The notes below the pieces were generated by a model that was not told the DNA's origin, searched no databases, and saw only the letters and a program-made list of their open reading frames with translations. From assembly GCF_051401765.1 (NCBI RefSeq), contig NW_027480548.1, positions 930,001 through 994,000 on the forward strand: a DNA stretch of 64,000 bases. The letters run 5' to 3'. Position numbers and translations under genes: made by a program. The DNA comes from Calliopsis andreniformis (taxonomy: Eukaryota > Arthropoda > Insecta > Hymenoptera > Andrenidae). Shown here in pieces: positions 25,474 through 38,390 of this stretch; within the stretch, counting starts at the first letter, position 1; each line of letters opens with the position of its first letter.

Positions 25474-28400
25474 ATTGGGGACTGAGTGTTGAGGGTTGAA
25501 TGATGAGAATTGACGTTTGTGGATGGAGGTTTGAAGATTGCAGATTGTGTATTGAGTATTGAAATGTGTGAACTGAGGATATTCTATAGAGAATTGAGGA
25601 TTGACAAGTGATTGTTGAGGACTGAGTGCCGAAGATTGAGGATTCAGGTTTGAGGATTCAGAATTGGGGTTTGAGGACTGAGGATTGAGGATTGAAGATT
25701 GAGTATTGAGGATTGAAGAGTGAGGAATGATGAGTGAGGTTTGAGGATTGAGGATGAGGGCTGAGGGTTGAGGATTGAGGTTTGAGGACTGAGGACTGAG
25801 GATTGAGGATTGAGAATTGGGGATGGAGGATTGAGGATTGAAGATTGAGGATTGAGTATTGAGGATTGAGGATTGAAGATTGAGTATTGAGGATTGAAGA
25901 TTGAGGATTGAGGTTTGGGGACTGAGGATTGAGGATTGAGGATTGAGGATTGAAGATTGACGATTGAGGATTGAGGATTGAGGATTGAGGATTGGTGATT
26001 GAGGATTGAGGATTGAGGATTGAGGATTGAAGATTGATGATTGGGGATTGAGGATTGAAGATTGAATGTTGTGGATTGAATATTGAGTATTGAGGACTGA
26101 AGATTGAGGATTGATGATTGAGGATTGAGGATTTAGGTTTGAAGATTGAGTATTGGGGACTGAGTATTGAGGGTTGAGTGATGAGAATTGATGTTTGTGG
26201 ATAGAGATCTGAAGATTGCAGATTGAGTAATGAGTATTGAAAACTGTGAATTGAGGATATTCTATTGAGGATTGGGGATTGACAACTGATTGTTGAGGAC
26301 TGAGGGCTGAAGATTGAGGATTCAGGATTGAGGACTCAGGATTGAGAATTGAGGATTGAGGATTCAGGATTGAAGATTGAGGTTTCGGTACTGAGGATTG
26401 AAGAATGAGGATTGAGTATTGAGGATTGAGGATTCAGGATTGCAGATTGAGTATGGAGGATTGAAAATTGAGGATTGAGGATTGAGGATTGAGGATTGAG
26501 GATTGAGGATAGAGGATTGAATATTGAGAATTGAGGATTGAAGATTGAGGATTGAGGATTGAGGATTGAGGGTTGAGGATTGAAGATTGATGATTGGGGA
26601 CTGAGGATTGAAGATTGGGTATTGAGGATTGAAGATTGAGGACTGAGGATTGAAGATTGAGGATTGAGGATTGAAGATTTAGGTTTGAAGATTGAGGATT
26701 GGGACTGAGTATTGAGGTTTGAGTGATGAGAATTGATGTTTGTCGATAGAGATCTGAAGATTGCAGATTGAGTAATGCGTATTGAAAACTGTGAATTGAG
26801 GATATTCTATTTAGGATTGGGGATTGACAACTGATTGTTGAGGACTGAGGGCTGAAGATTGATGATTCAGGATTGACAATTGAGGATTGAGGATTCAGGA
26901 TTGAAGATTGAGGATTCGGTACTGAGGATTGAAGAATGAGGATTGAGGATTGAGGATTGAGGATTGAGGAATGAAGATTGAGGATTGAGGATTGAGGACT
27001 GAGGATTGAAGATTGAGTATTGAGGATTGAAGATTGAGGATTGAGGATTGAGGATTGAGGATTGAGGATTGAAGATTGCGGATTTGGGACTGAGTGTTGA
27101 GGCTTGAGTGATGAGAATTGATGTTTGTGGATAGAGATTTGAAGATTGCAGATTGAGTATTGCGTATTGAAAGCTCTGAACTGAGGATATTCTATTGAGG
27201 ATTGAGGATTGACAACTGATTGTTGAGGACTGAGGGCCGAAGATTGAGGATTCAGGATTCAGGATTCGGAATTGAGGTTTGACGACTGAGGATTGAGGAT
27301 TGAAGATTGAGTATTGAGGATTGAAGATTGAGGATTGAGGATTGAGGATTGAGGATTGAGGATGAGGGCTGAGGGCTGAGGATTGAGGTTTGAGGACTGA
27401 GGGCTGAGGATTGAGGATTGAGGTTTGAGAATTGAGGATTGAGGATCGAGGATTGAAGATTGAGGATTGGGTATTGAGGATTGAAGATTGAGGACTGAGG
27501 ATTGAGGATTGAGGATTGAGGTTTGAGGACTGAGGGCTGAGGATTGAGGATTGAGGTTTGAGAATTGAGGATTGAGGATCGAGGATTGAAGATTGAGGAT
27601 TGGGTATTGAGGATTGAAGATTGTGTATTGAGGATTGAGGATTGAGGATTGAGGATTGAAGATTGATTATTGAGGATTGAAGACTGACGATTGAGGATTG
27701 AGGATTGAGGATTGAGTATTGAGGATTGAGGATTCAAGTTTGAGTATCGAGTGTTGAAGATTGAGGATTGAGGATTGAGGATTGAGGCTTGAGAATGAGG
27801 TCTGAGGGTTGAGGATTGAGGTTTGAGGACTGAGGACTGAGGATTGAGGGTTGAGAATTCAGGATTGAGGATTGAGGATTGAAGATTGAGGATTGGGTAT
27901 TGAGGATAGAAGAATGAGGATTGAGGATTGAGTATTGAGGATTGAGGATTGAAGATCGAGGACTGGGGACTGAGTGTTGAGGGTTGAGTGATGAGAATTG
28001 ATGTTTGTGGATAGAGATTTGAAGATTGCAGGTTGAGCATTGAGTATTGAAAGCCGTGAATTGATGATATTCTATTGAGGATTGAGGATTGACAACTGAT
28101 TGTTGAGGACTGTGGGCTGAAGATTGAGTATTCAGGATTGAGGATTCAGGATTGAGGTTTGAGGGCTGAGGATCGAGGATTGAGGATTGAGGATTGAGGA
28201 TTGAGGATTGAGGATTGAAGATTGAGGATTGGGTATTGCGGATTGAACATTGACTGTTGAGGATTGAGGATTGAGGATTGAAGATTGAATATTGATCATT
28301 GAAGATTGAGGATTGAGTACTGATGGTTGTGGATTGAGGACGAGGACTGAGGGTTGAGTATAGATGTTTGAGGTCTGAGGATTGAGGATTGAGGATTGAG

Positions 28401-29883
28401 AATTCAGGATCGAGGATTGAGGATTGAAGATTGAGAATTGGGTATTGAGGATTGAAGAATGAGGATTGAGGATTGAGTATTGAGGATTGAGGATTGAAGA
28501 TTGAGTATTGAGGATTGAAGATTGATCGTTGAGGATTGAGGATTGAAGATTGAGGATTTGGGACTGAGGATTGAGGATTGAGGATCGAGGATTGAAGATT
28601 GAGTGTTGAGGATTGAGGATTGAGGATTCAGAATTGAGGTTTGAGGACTGAGGATTGAGGATTGAAGATTGAGTATTGAGGATTGAGGATTGAGGATTGA
28701 AGATTAAGGATTGAGGATTGAGGATGTGGGCTGAGGTTTGAGGATTGACGTTTGAGGACTGACGACTGAGGATTGAGAATTGAAGATTGAGGATTGATGA
28801 TTGAAGATTGAAGATTGGGAATTGAGGATTGTGGATTGGGAATTGAGGATTGAAAAATGAGGATTGAGGATTGAGGATTGAGGATTGAGGATTGAGGATT
28901 GAAGTATGAGGATTGAGGATTGAGGATTGGGGATTGAGGAATGAAGATTGAGGATTGAGGATTGAGGATTGAGGATTGAAGTTTGAGTATTGAGGATTGA
29001 AGGTTGAGGATTGATGATTGAGGATTGAGGATTGAGGATTGAAGATTGAGGATTGGGGACTGAGTGTTGAGTGTTGAGTCATGAGAATTGATGTTTGTGG
29101 ATAGAGATTTCAAGATTGCAGATTTTGTATTGCGTATTGAAAACTCTGAACTGAGGATATTCTATTGAGGATTGAGGATTGACAACAGATTGTTGAGGAC
29201 TGAGGGCCGAGGATTGAGGATTCAGGATTGAGGATTCAGGATTGAGGTTTGAGGACTGAGGGCTGAGGATTGGGGATTGAGGATAGAGAAATGAGGATTG
29301 CGGATTGAGGATTGAAGATTGAGGATTGGGTATTGAGGATTTAAGATTGAGGATTGAGGATTGAGGATTGAGGATTGAGGATTGAAGATTGAGTATTGAG
29401 GATTGAAGGCTGACGATTGAGGATTGAGGATTGAGGATTGAGTATTGAGGATTGAGGATTGAAGATTGAGTATTGAGGATTGAAGATTGAGGATTGAGGT
29501 TTGGGGACTGAGGATTGAGGATTGAGGATTGAGGATTGAAGATTGACGATTGAGGATTGAGGATTGAGGATTGAGGATTGATGATTGAGGATTGAGGATT
29601 GAGGATTGAGGATTGAAGATTGATGATTGGGGATTGAGGATTGAGGATTGAAGATTGAGTATTGAGGATTGTAGATTGAGGATTGAGGTTTGGGGACTGA
29701 GGATTGAGGATTGAGGATTGAGTATTGAAGATTGACGATTGAGGATTGAGGATTGAGGATTGAGGATTGATGATTGAGGATTGAGGATTGAGGGTTGTGG
29801 ATTGAAGATTGAGTATTGAGGATTGAAGATTGAGGATTGATGATTGAGGATTGAGGATTTAGGTTTGAAGATTGAGGATTGGG
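25474..29883 (+). repeat. Segmental unit C, copy 2
   Basis: Repeats copy 1 with scattered substitutions, for example GAAATGTGTG at about 25562 versus GAAATCTGTT in copy 1. It is more diverged than copies 2 and 3 of unit A. Islands: 25512, 26190, 26735, 27120, 28000, 29090. It gained a 188 bp local tandem duplication, seen as two GAGGTTTGGGGACTG motifs at 29497 and 29685. After it, 29721-29883 matches 25318-25480. Confidence 0.86.
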
Positions 29884-32430
29884 GACTGAGTATTGAGGGT
29901 TGAGCGATGAGAATTGATGTTTGTGGATAGAGATCTGAAGGTTGCAGATTGAGTAATGAGTATTGAAAACTGTGAATTGAGGATATTCTATTGAGGATTG
30001 GGGATTGACAACAGATTGTTGAGGACTGAGGGCTGAAGATTGAGGATTCAGGATTGAGGATTCAGAATTGAGGTGTGAGGACTGAGGATTGAGAATTGAG
30101 TATTGAGGATTCAGGATTGAAGATTGAGTATTCGGTACTGAGGATTGAAGAGTGAGGATAGAGGATTGAGGAATGAGGATTGAGGATTGAAGATTGATGA
30201 TTGGGGATTGAGGATTGAAGATTGGGTATTGAGGATTGAGGATTGACGATGAGGGCTGAGGGTTGAGGATTGAGGTTTGAGGACTGAGGACTGATGATTG
30301 AGGATTGAGAATCGAGGATTGAGGATTGAGAATTGAAGATTGAGTATTGGGTATTGAGGATTGAAGAATGAGGATTGAAAATTGAGGATTGAGGATTCAG
30401 AATTGAGGACTGAGGATTGAGGATTGAGGATTGAGGATGGGGTATTGAGGATGGAAGAATGAGGATTGAGGATTGAGGATTGAGGATTGAGGATTGAAGA
30501 TTGAGTATTGAGGATTGAAGATTGACGATTGAGGATTGAGGATTGAGGATTGAGGATTGAATATTGGGGACTGAGTGTTGAGGGTTGAATGATGAGAATT
30601 GATGTTTGTGGATGGAGGTTTGAAGATTGCAGATTGAGTATTGAGTATAGAAATCTGTGAATTGAGGATATTCTATAGAGAATTGATTATTGACAACTGA
30701 TTGTTGAGCACTGAGCGCCGAAGATTGAGGATTCAGGTTTGAGGATTCAGAATTGAGGTTTGAGGACTGAGGATTGAGGATTGAAGATTGAGTATTGAGG
30801 ATTGAAGAGTGAGGATAGAGGATTGAGGATTGAGGATTGAGGATGAGGATTGAGGTTTGGGGACTGAGGATTGTGGATTGCGGATTGAGGATTGAGGACT
30901 GAGGATTGAGGATTGAGTATTGAGGATTGAACATTGAGGACTGGGTATGGCGGATTGAACATTGAGGACTGTGGATTGAGGATTGAGTATTGAGGATTGA
31001 GGACTGAAGATTGTATATTGATGATTGAAGATTGAGGATTGGTGAATGAGGGTTGTGGATTGAGGACGAGGACTGAGGTATGGGTATTGATGTTTGAGGT
31101 CTGAGGATCGAGGATTGAGGATTGAGGATCGAGGATTGAGGATTGAAGATTGAGTATTGAGTATTGCAGACTGACGATTGAGGATTGAGGATTGAGGATT
31201 GAGGATTGAGGATTGAGGATTGAGAATTGATGATTGAGGATTGAAGATTGAGTATTGAGGATTGAATATCGAGGATTGAGGATTGAGGATTGACGATGAG
31301 GGCTGAGGGTTGAGGACTGAGGTTTGAGGACTGAGGGCTGAGGATTGGGGATTGAGAATCGAGGATTGAGGATTGAGGATTGAAGATTGAGTATTGGGTA
31401 TTGAGGATTGAAGAATGAGGATTGAAAATTGAGGATTGAGGATTCAGAATTGTGGACTGAGGGTTGAGGATTGAGGATTGAGGATTGGGTATTGTGGATG
31501 GAAGAATGAGGATTGAGGATTCAGGATTGAGGATTGAGGATTGAAGATTTAGTATTGAGGATTGAAGATTGACGATTGAGGATTGAGGATTGAGGATTGA
31601 GGATTGAATATTAGGGACTGAGTGTTGAGGGTTGAATGATGAAAATTGATGTTTGTGGATGGAGGTTTGAAGATTGCAGACTGAGTATTGAGTATTGAAA
31701 TCTGTGAATTGAGGATATTCTATAGAGAATTGGGGATTGACAACTGATTGTTGAGGACTGAGTGCCGAAGATTGAGGATTCAGGATTGAGGATTCAGAAT
31801 TGAGGTTTGAGGACTGAGGATTGAGGATTGAATATTGAGTATTGAGGATTGAAGAGTGAGGATTGAGGATTGAGGATTGAGGATTGAGGATGAGGGCTGA
31901 GGGTTGAGGATTGAGGCTTGAGGACTGAGGACTGAGGATTGAGGATTGAGAATTGAGGATGGAGGATTGAGGACTGAAGATTGAGGATTGGGTATTGAGG
32001 ATTGAAGAATGAGGATTGAGGATTGAGGGTTGAGGATTGAACATTGAGTATTGAGGATTGAAGACTGACGATTGAGGATTGAGGATTAAGGATTGAGTAT
32101 TGAGGAATGAGGATTGAAGGTTGGGTATTGAGGATTGAAGATTGAGGATTGAGGTTTGGGGACTGAGGATTGTGGATTGAGGATTGAGGATTGAGGACTG
32201 TGGATTGAGTATTGAGTATTGACGATTGAACATTGAGGACTGGGTATCGCGGATTGAACATTGAGGATTGAGGATTGAGGATTGAGTATTGAGGATTGAG
32301 GACTGAAGATTGTACATTGATGATTGAAGATTGAGGATTGGGGAATGAGGGTTGTGGATTGAGGACGAGGACTGAGGTTTGGCTATTGATGTTTGAGGTC
32401 TGAGGATCGAGGATTGAGGATTGAGGATTG
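29884..32430 (+). repeat. Mosaic segment with the longest minus-strand open frame
   Basis: Islands: 29916 (b), 30601 and 31648 (c, about 1047 bp apart, in related surroundings). Cassette II is at 31089 and 32388; TATGGCG or TATCGCG blocks are at 30946 and 32245. A minus-strand frame is open for 751 codons at 30062-32317. It reads the heptapeptide NPQSSIL throughout, changing only where heptamers change. I do not regard it as a gene. Confidence 0.82.
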
Positions 32431-33670
32431 AGGATTGAAGATTGAGGATTGGGTATTGAGGATTGAAGATAGAGGATTGAGGATTGAGGATTGAGGATTG
32501 AGGATTGAGGATTGAAGGTTGAGTATTGAGGATTCAAGGCTGACGATTGAGGATTGAGGACTGAGGACTGAGTATTGAGGATTAAAGGCTGACGATTGAG
32601 GATTGAGGATTGAGGATTGAGGATTGAGAATTGAGTATTGAGGATTGAGGATTGAGGATTAATGATTGAGGATTGAGGATTGAGGATTGAACATTGAGGA
32701 TTGGGTATCGCGGATTGAACATTGAGGATTGAGGATTGAGGATTGAGGATTGAGGATTGAGGATTGAGGATTGAAGATTGAGGATTGGGTATTGAGGATT
32801 GAACATTGAGGATTGAGGATTGAAGATTGAGAATTCAGGATTGAGGATTCAGAATTGAGGTTTGAGGACTGAGGATTGAGGATTGAAGATTGAGTATTGA
32901 GCATTGAAGATTGAGTATTGAGGATTGAAGATTGAGGATTGAGGATTGAGGATAGAGGATTGAGGATTGAAGATTGAGGATTGGGGATTGAGGATTGAGG
33001 ATTGATGGTGAGGGCTGAGGTTTGAGGATTGAGGTTTGAGGACTGAGGACTGAGGATTGAGAATTGAGGATTGATGGTTGAGGATTGAAGATTGAGGATT
33101 GGGTGTTGAGGATTGAAGAATGAGGATTGAGGATTGAGGATTGAGGATTGAGGATTGAGGAATGAAGATTGAGGATTGAGGATTGAGGATTGAGGACTGA
33201 CGATTGAGTATTGAGGATTGAATATTGAGGATTGAGGATTGAGGATTGAGGATTGAGGATTGAAGATTGCGGATTTGGGACTGAGTGTTGAGGCTTGAGT
33301 GATGAGAATTGATGTTTGTGGATAGAGATTTGAAGATTGCAGATTAGGTATTGCGTATTGAAAACTCTGAACTGAGGATATTCTTTTGAGGATTGAGGAT
33401 TGACAACAGATTGTTGAGGACTGAGGGCCGAAGATTGAGGATTCAGGATTGAGGATTCGGAATTGAGGTTGGAGGACTGAGGATTGAGGATTGAAGATTG
33501 GGTATTGAGGATTGAAGATTGAGGATTGAGGATTGAGGATTGACGATTGAGAATGAGGGCTGAGGGCTGAGGATTGAGGTTTGAGGACTGAGGTCTGAGG
33601 ATTGAGGATTGAGAATTGAGGATTGAGGATTGAGGTTTGAGGATTGAAGTTTGAGTATTGAGGATTGAAG
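32431..33670 (+). repeat. Block E, copy 1
   Basis: First of four copies of a block carrying TATCGCG (32706), GAGAATTCAGG and an a-type island (33311) with TTCTTTT. Offset to copy 2 is 4185 falling to 4171. Offset to copy 3 is about 10982, rising to 11073 at the island. Confidence 0.84.
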
Positions 33671-36614
33671 GCTGACGATTGAGGATTGAGGATTGAGGAT
33701 TGAGTATTGAGGATTGAAGGCTGACGATTGAGGATTGAGGATTGAGGATTGGGGATTGAGGATTCAGAATTGTGGACTGAGGATTGAGGATTGAGGATTG
33801 AGGATTGGGTATTGAGGATGGAAGAATGAGGATTGAGGATTCAGGATTGAGGATTGAGGATTGAGGATTTAGTATTGAGGATTGAAGATTGACGATTGAG
33901 GATTGAGGATTGAGGATTGAGGTTTGAGGACTGAGGGCTGAGGATTGAGGATTGAGGATTGAGAATTGAGGATTGAGGATTGAGGATTGAAGATTGAGGA
34001 TTGGGTATTGAGGATTGAAGATAGAGGATTGAGGATTGAGGATTGAGGATTGAGGATTGAAGATTGAGCATTGAGGATTGAAGGCTGACGATTGAGGATT
34101 GAGGATTGAGGATTGAGTATTGAGGATTGAAGGCTGACGATTGAGGATTGAGGATTGAGGATTGGGGATTGAGGATTCAGAATTGTGGACTGAGGATTGA
34201 GGATTGAGGATTGAGGATTGGGTATTGAGGATGGAAGAATGAGGATTGAGGATTCAGGATTGAGGATTGAGGATTGAGGATTTAGTATTGAGGATTGAAG
34301 ATTGACGATTGAGGATTGAGGATTGAGGATTGAGGATTGAATATTGGGGACTGAGTGTTGAGGGTTGAATGATGAAAATTGATGTTTGTGGATGGAGGTT
34401 TGAAGATTGCAGACTGAGTATTGAGTATTGAAATCTGTGAATTGAGGATATTCTATAGAGAATTGAGGATTGACAACTGATTGTTGAGGACTGAGTGCCG
34501 AAGATTGAGGATTCAGGATTGAGGATTCAGAATTGAGGTTTGAGGACTGAGGATTGAGGATTGAATATTGAGTATTGAGGATTGAAGAGTGAGGATTGAG
34601 GATTGAGGATTGAGGATTGAGGATGAGGGCTGAGGGTTGAGGATTGAGGCTTGAGGACTGAGGACTGAGGATTGAGGATTGAGAATTGAGGATGGAGAAT
34701 TGAGGATTGAAGATTGAGGATTGGGTATTGAGGATTGAAGAATGAGGATTGAGGATTGAGGGTTGAGGATTGAACATTGAGGATTGAGGATTGAGGATTG
34801 AGGATTGAGGATTGAAGATTGAGGATTGAGGATTGAAGATTGGTGGTTGAGGATTGAGGTTTGAGAATTCAGGATTGAGTATTGAGGATTGAGGATTGAG
34901 GATTGAAGATTGAGGATTGAGGATTGAGGATGAGGGCTGAGGGTTGAGGATTGAGGTTTGAGTACTGAGGACTGAGGATTGAGGATTGAGAATTGAGGGT
35001 TGAGGATTGAGGATTGAAGATTGAGGTTTGGGTATTGATGATTGAAGAATGAGGATTGAGGATTGAGGAATGAGGTTTGAGGATTGAAGACTGAGTATTG
35101 AGCATTGAAGACTGACGATTGAGGATTGAGGATTGAGGATTGATGATTGAGGATTGAGGATTCAACATTGAGGACTGGGTATCGCGGATTGAACATTGAG
35201 GATTGAGGATTGAGGATTGAGTATTGAGGATTGAGGACTGAAGATTGTATATTGATGATTGAAGATTGAGGATTGGGGAATGAGGGTTGTGGATTGAGAA
35301 CGAGGACTGAGGTTTGGGTATTGATGTTTGAGGTCTGAGGATCGAGGATTGAGGATTGAGAATTGAGGATTGAGGATTGAGGATTGAAGATTGAGGATTG
35401 GGTATTGAGGATTGAAGTATGAGGATTGAGGATTGAGGATTGAGGATTGAGGAATGAAGATTGAGGATTGAGGATTGAGGATTGAGGATTGAAGTTTGAG
35501 TATTGAGGATTGAAGATTGAGGATTGAGGATTGAGGATTGAGGATTGAGGATTGGGTATTGAGGATTGAAGAATGAGGATTGAGGATGAGGGCTGAGGGT
35601 TGAGGATTGAGGTTTGAGGACTGAGGGCTGAGGACTGAGGATTGAGGATTGAGAATTGAGGATTGAGGATTGAGGATTGAGGATTCAGGATTGAGGATTG
35701 AGGATTGAAGATTTAGTATTGAGGATTGAAGATTGACGATTGAGGATTGAGGATTGAGGATTGAGGATTGAATATTGGGGACTGAGTGTTGATGGTTGAA
35801 TGATGAAAATTGATGTTTGTGGATGGAGGTTTGAAGATTGCAGACTGAGTATTGAGTATTGAAATCTGCGAATTGAGGATATTCTATAGAGAATTGAGGA
35901 TTGACAACTGATTGTTGAGGACTGAGTGCCGAAGATTGAGGATTCAGGATTGAGGATACAGAATTGAGGTTTGAGGACTGAGGAATGAGGATTGAAGGTT
36001 GGGTATTGAGGATTGAAGATTGAGGATTGAGGTTTGGGGACTGAGGATTGTGGATTGAGGATTGAGGATTGAGGACTGAGGATTGAGTATTGAGTATTGA
36101 CGATTGAACATTGAGGACTGGGTATCGCGGATTGAACATTGAGGATTGAGGATTGAGGATTGAGTATTGAGGATTGAGGACTGAAGATTGTATATTGATG
36201 ATTGAAGATTGAGGATTGGGGAATGAGGGTTGTGGATTGAGGACGAGGACTGAGGTTTGGGTATTGATGTTTGAGGTCTGAGGATCGAGGATTGAGGATT
36301 GAGAATTGAGGAATGAGGATTGAGGATTGAAGATTGAGGATTGGGTATTGAGGATTGAAGTATGAGGATTGAGGATTGAGGATTGAGGATTGAGGAATGA
36401 AGATTGAGGATTGAGGATTGAGGATTGAGGATTGAAGTTTGAGTATTGAGGATTGAAGATTGAGGATTGAGGATTGAGGATTGAGGGTTGAGGATTGGGT
36501 ATTGAGGATTGAAGAATGAGCATTGAGGATGAGGGCTGAGGGTTGAGGATTGAGGTTTGAGGACTGAGGGCTGAGGATTGAGGATTGAGGATTGAGAATT
36601 GAGGATTGAGGGTT
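33671..36614 (+). repeat. Mosaic segment between E copies
   Basis: About 33919-34775 recurs at about 37862-38827; the second copy contains an extra 119 bp. Islands c at 34381 and 35812. Cassette II at 35323 and 36266, TATCGCG at 35180 and 36123. Two copies of GGATTCAGAATTGTGG occur at about 33765 and 34183. Confidence 0.8.
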
Positions 36615-37841
36615 GAGGATTGAAGATTGAGGATTGGGTATTGAGGATTGAAGATAGAGGATTGAGGATTGAGGATTGAGGATTGAGGATTGAAGGTTGA
36701 GTATTGAGGATTCAAGGCTGACGATTGAGGATTGAGGACTGAGGACTGAGTATTGAGGATTAAAGGCTGACGATTGAGGATTGAGGATTGAGGATGGAGG
36801 ATTGAGAATTGAGTATTGAGGATTGAGGATTGAGGATTAATGATTGAGGATTGAGGATTGAGGATTGAACATTGAGGATTGGGTATCGCGGATTGAACAT
36901 TGAGGATTGAGGATTGAGGATTGAGGATTGAGGATTGAGGATTGAAGATTGAGGATTGGGTATTGAGGATTGAACATTGAGGATTGAGGATTGAAGATTG
37001 AGAATTCAGGATTGAGGATTCAGAATTGAGGTTTGAGGAATGAGGATTGAGGATTGAAGATTGAGTATTGAGCATTGAAGATTGAGTATTGAGGATTGAA
37101 GATTGAGGATTGAGGATTGAGGATAGAGGATTGAGGATTGAAGATTGAGGATTGGGGATTGAGGATTGAGGATTGATGATGAGGGCTGAGGGTTGAGGAT
37201 TGAGGTTTGAGGACTGAGGACTGAGGATTGAGAATTGAGGATTGATGGTTGAGGATTGAAGATTGAGGATTGGGTATTGAGGATTGAAGAATGAGGATTG
37301 AAGATTGAGGATTGAGGATTGAGGATTGAGGAATGAAGATTGAGGATTGAGGATTGAGGATTGAGGACTGACGATTGAGTATTGAGGATTGAATATTGAG
37401 GATTGAGGATTGAGGATTGAGGATTGAGGATTGAAGATTGCGGATTTGGGACTGAGTGTTGAGGCTTGAGTGATGAGAATTGATGTTTGTGGATAGAGAT
37501 TTGAAGATTGCAGATTAGGTATTGCGTATTGAAAACTCTGAACTGAGGATATTCTTTTGAGGATTGAGGATTGACAACAGATTGTTGAGGACTGAGGGCC
37601 GAAGATTGAGGATTCAGAATTGAGGATTCGGAATTGAGGTTGGAGGACTGAGGATTGAGGATTGAAGATTGGGTATTGAGGATTGAAGATTGAGGATTGA
37701 GGATTGAGGATTGACGATTGAGAATGAGGGCTGAGGGCTGAGGATTGAGGTTTGAGGACTGAGGTCTGAGGATTGAGGATTGAGAATTGAGGATTGAGGA
37801 TTGAGGTTTGAGGATTGAAGTTTGAGTATTGAGGATTGAAG
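36615..37841 (+). repeat. Block E, copy 2
   Basis: Matches 32431-33670. TATCGCG at 36884, a-type island at 37482. A GAGGATGGAGG variant near 36790 distinguishes it from copy 1. Homology ends near 37841, where copy 1 reads GAAGGCTGACG and this copy reads GAAGATTGAGG. Confidence 0.84.
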
Positions 37842-38152
37842 ATTGAGGATTGAGGTTTGAGGACTGAGGGCTGAGGATTGAGGATTGAGGATTGAGAATT
37901 GAGGATTGAGGATTGAGGATTGAAGATTGAGGATTGGGTATTGAGGATTGAAGATAGAGGATTGAGGATTGAGGATTGAGGATTGAGGATTGAAGATTGA
38001 GTATTGAGGATTGAAGGCTGACGATTGAGGATTGAGGATTGAGGATTGAGTATTGAGGATTGAAGGCTGACGATTGAGGATTGAGGATTGAGGATTGGGG
38101 ATTGAGGATTCAGAATTGTGGACTGAGGATTGAGGATTGAGGATTGAGGATT

Positions 38153-38390
38153 GGGTATTGAGGATGGAAGAATGAGGATTGAGGATTCAGGATTGAGGAT
38201 TGAGGATTGAGGATTTAGTATTGAGGATTGAAGATTGACGATTGAGGATTGAGGATTGAGGATTGAGGATTGGGTATTGAGGATGGAAGAATGAGGATTG
38301 ACGATTCAGGATTGAGGATTGAGGATTGAGGATTTAGTATTGAGGATTGAAGATTGACGATTGAGGATTGAGGATTGAGGATTGAGGATT
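38153..38390 (+). repeat. 119 bp direct tandem duplication
   Basis: 38153-38271 and 38272-38390 are consecutive copies of 119 bp (17 heptamers), each starting GGGTATTGAGGATGGAAG. The second copy differs by GACGATTCAGG for GAGGATTCAGG. The related segment near 34210 has only one copy, so the duplication probably arose here. Confidence 0.85.

Noticed and set aside
30062..32317. 751-codon minus-strand open frame as a Ser/Gln/Asn-rich repeat protein gene
   Set aside because: Openness follows from the stop-free heptamer in all three minus frames. Start codons are chance AACATT or similar variants. The region upstream of each ATG is the same pyrimidine-rich repeat, with no ribosome-binding site. 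Length changes between duplicates (412, 7, 188 bp) ignore codon phase.
32706..32722. TATCGCG block as a CENP-B-box-like centromere site
   Set aside because: It lacks the paired TTCG and CGGG spacing of the CENP-B box. Only the CpG content is shared.
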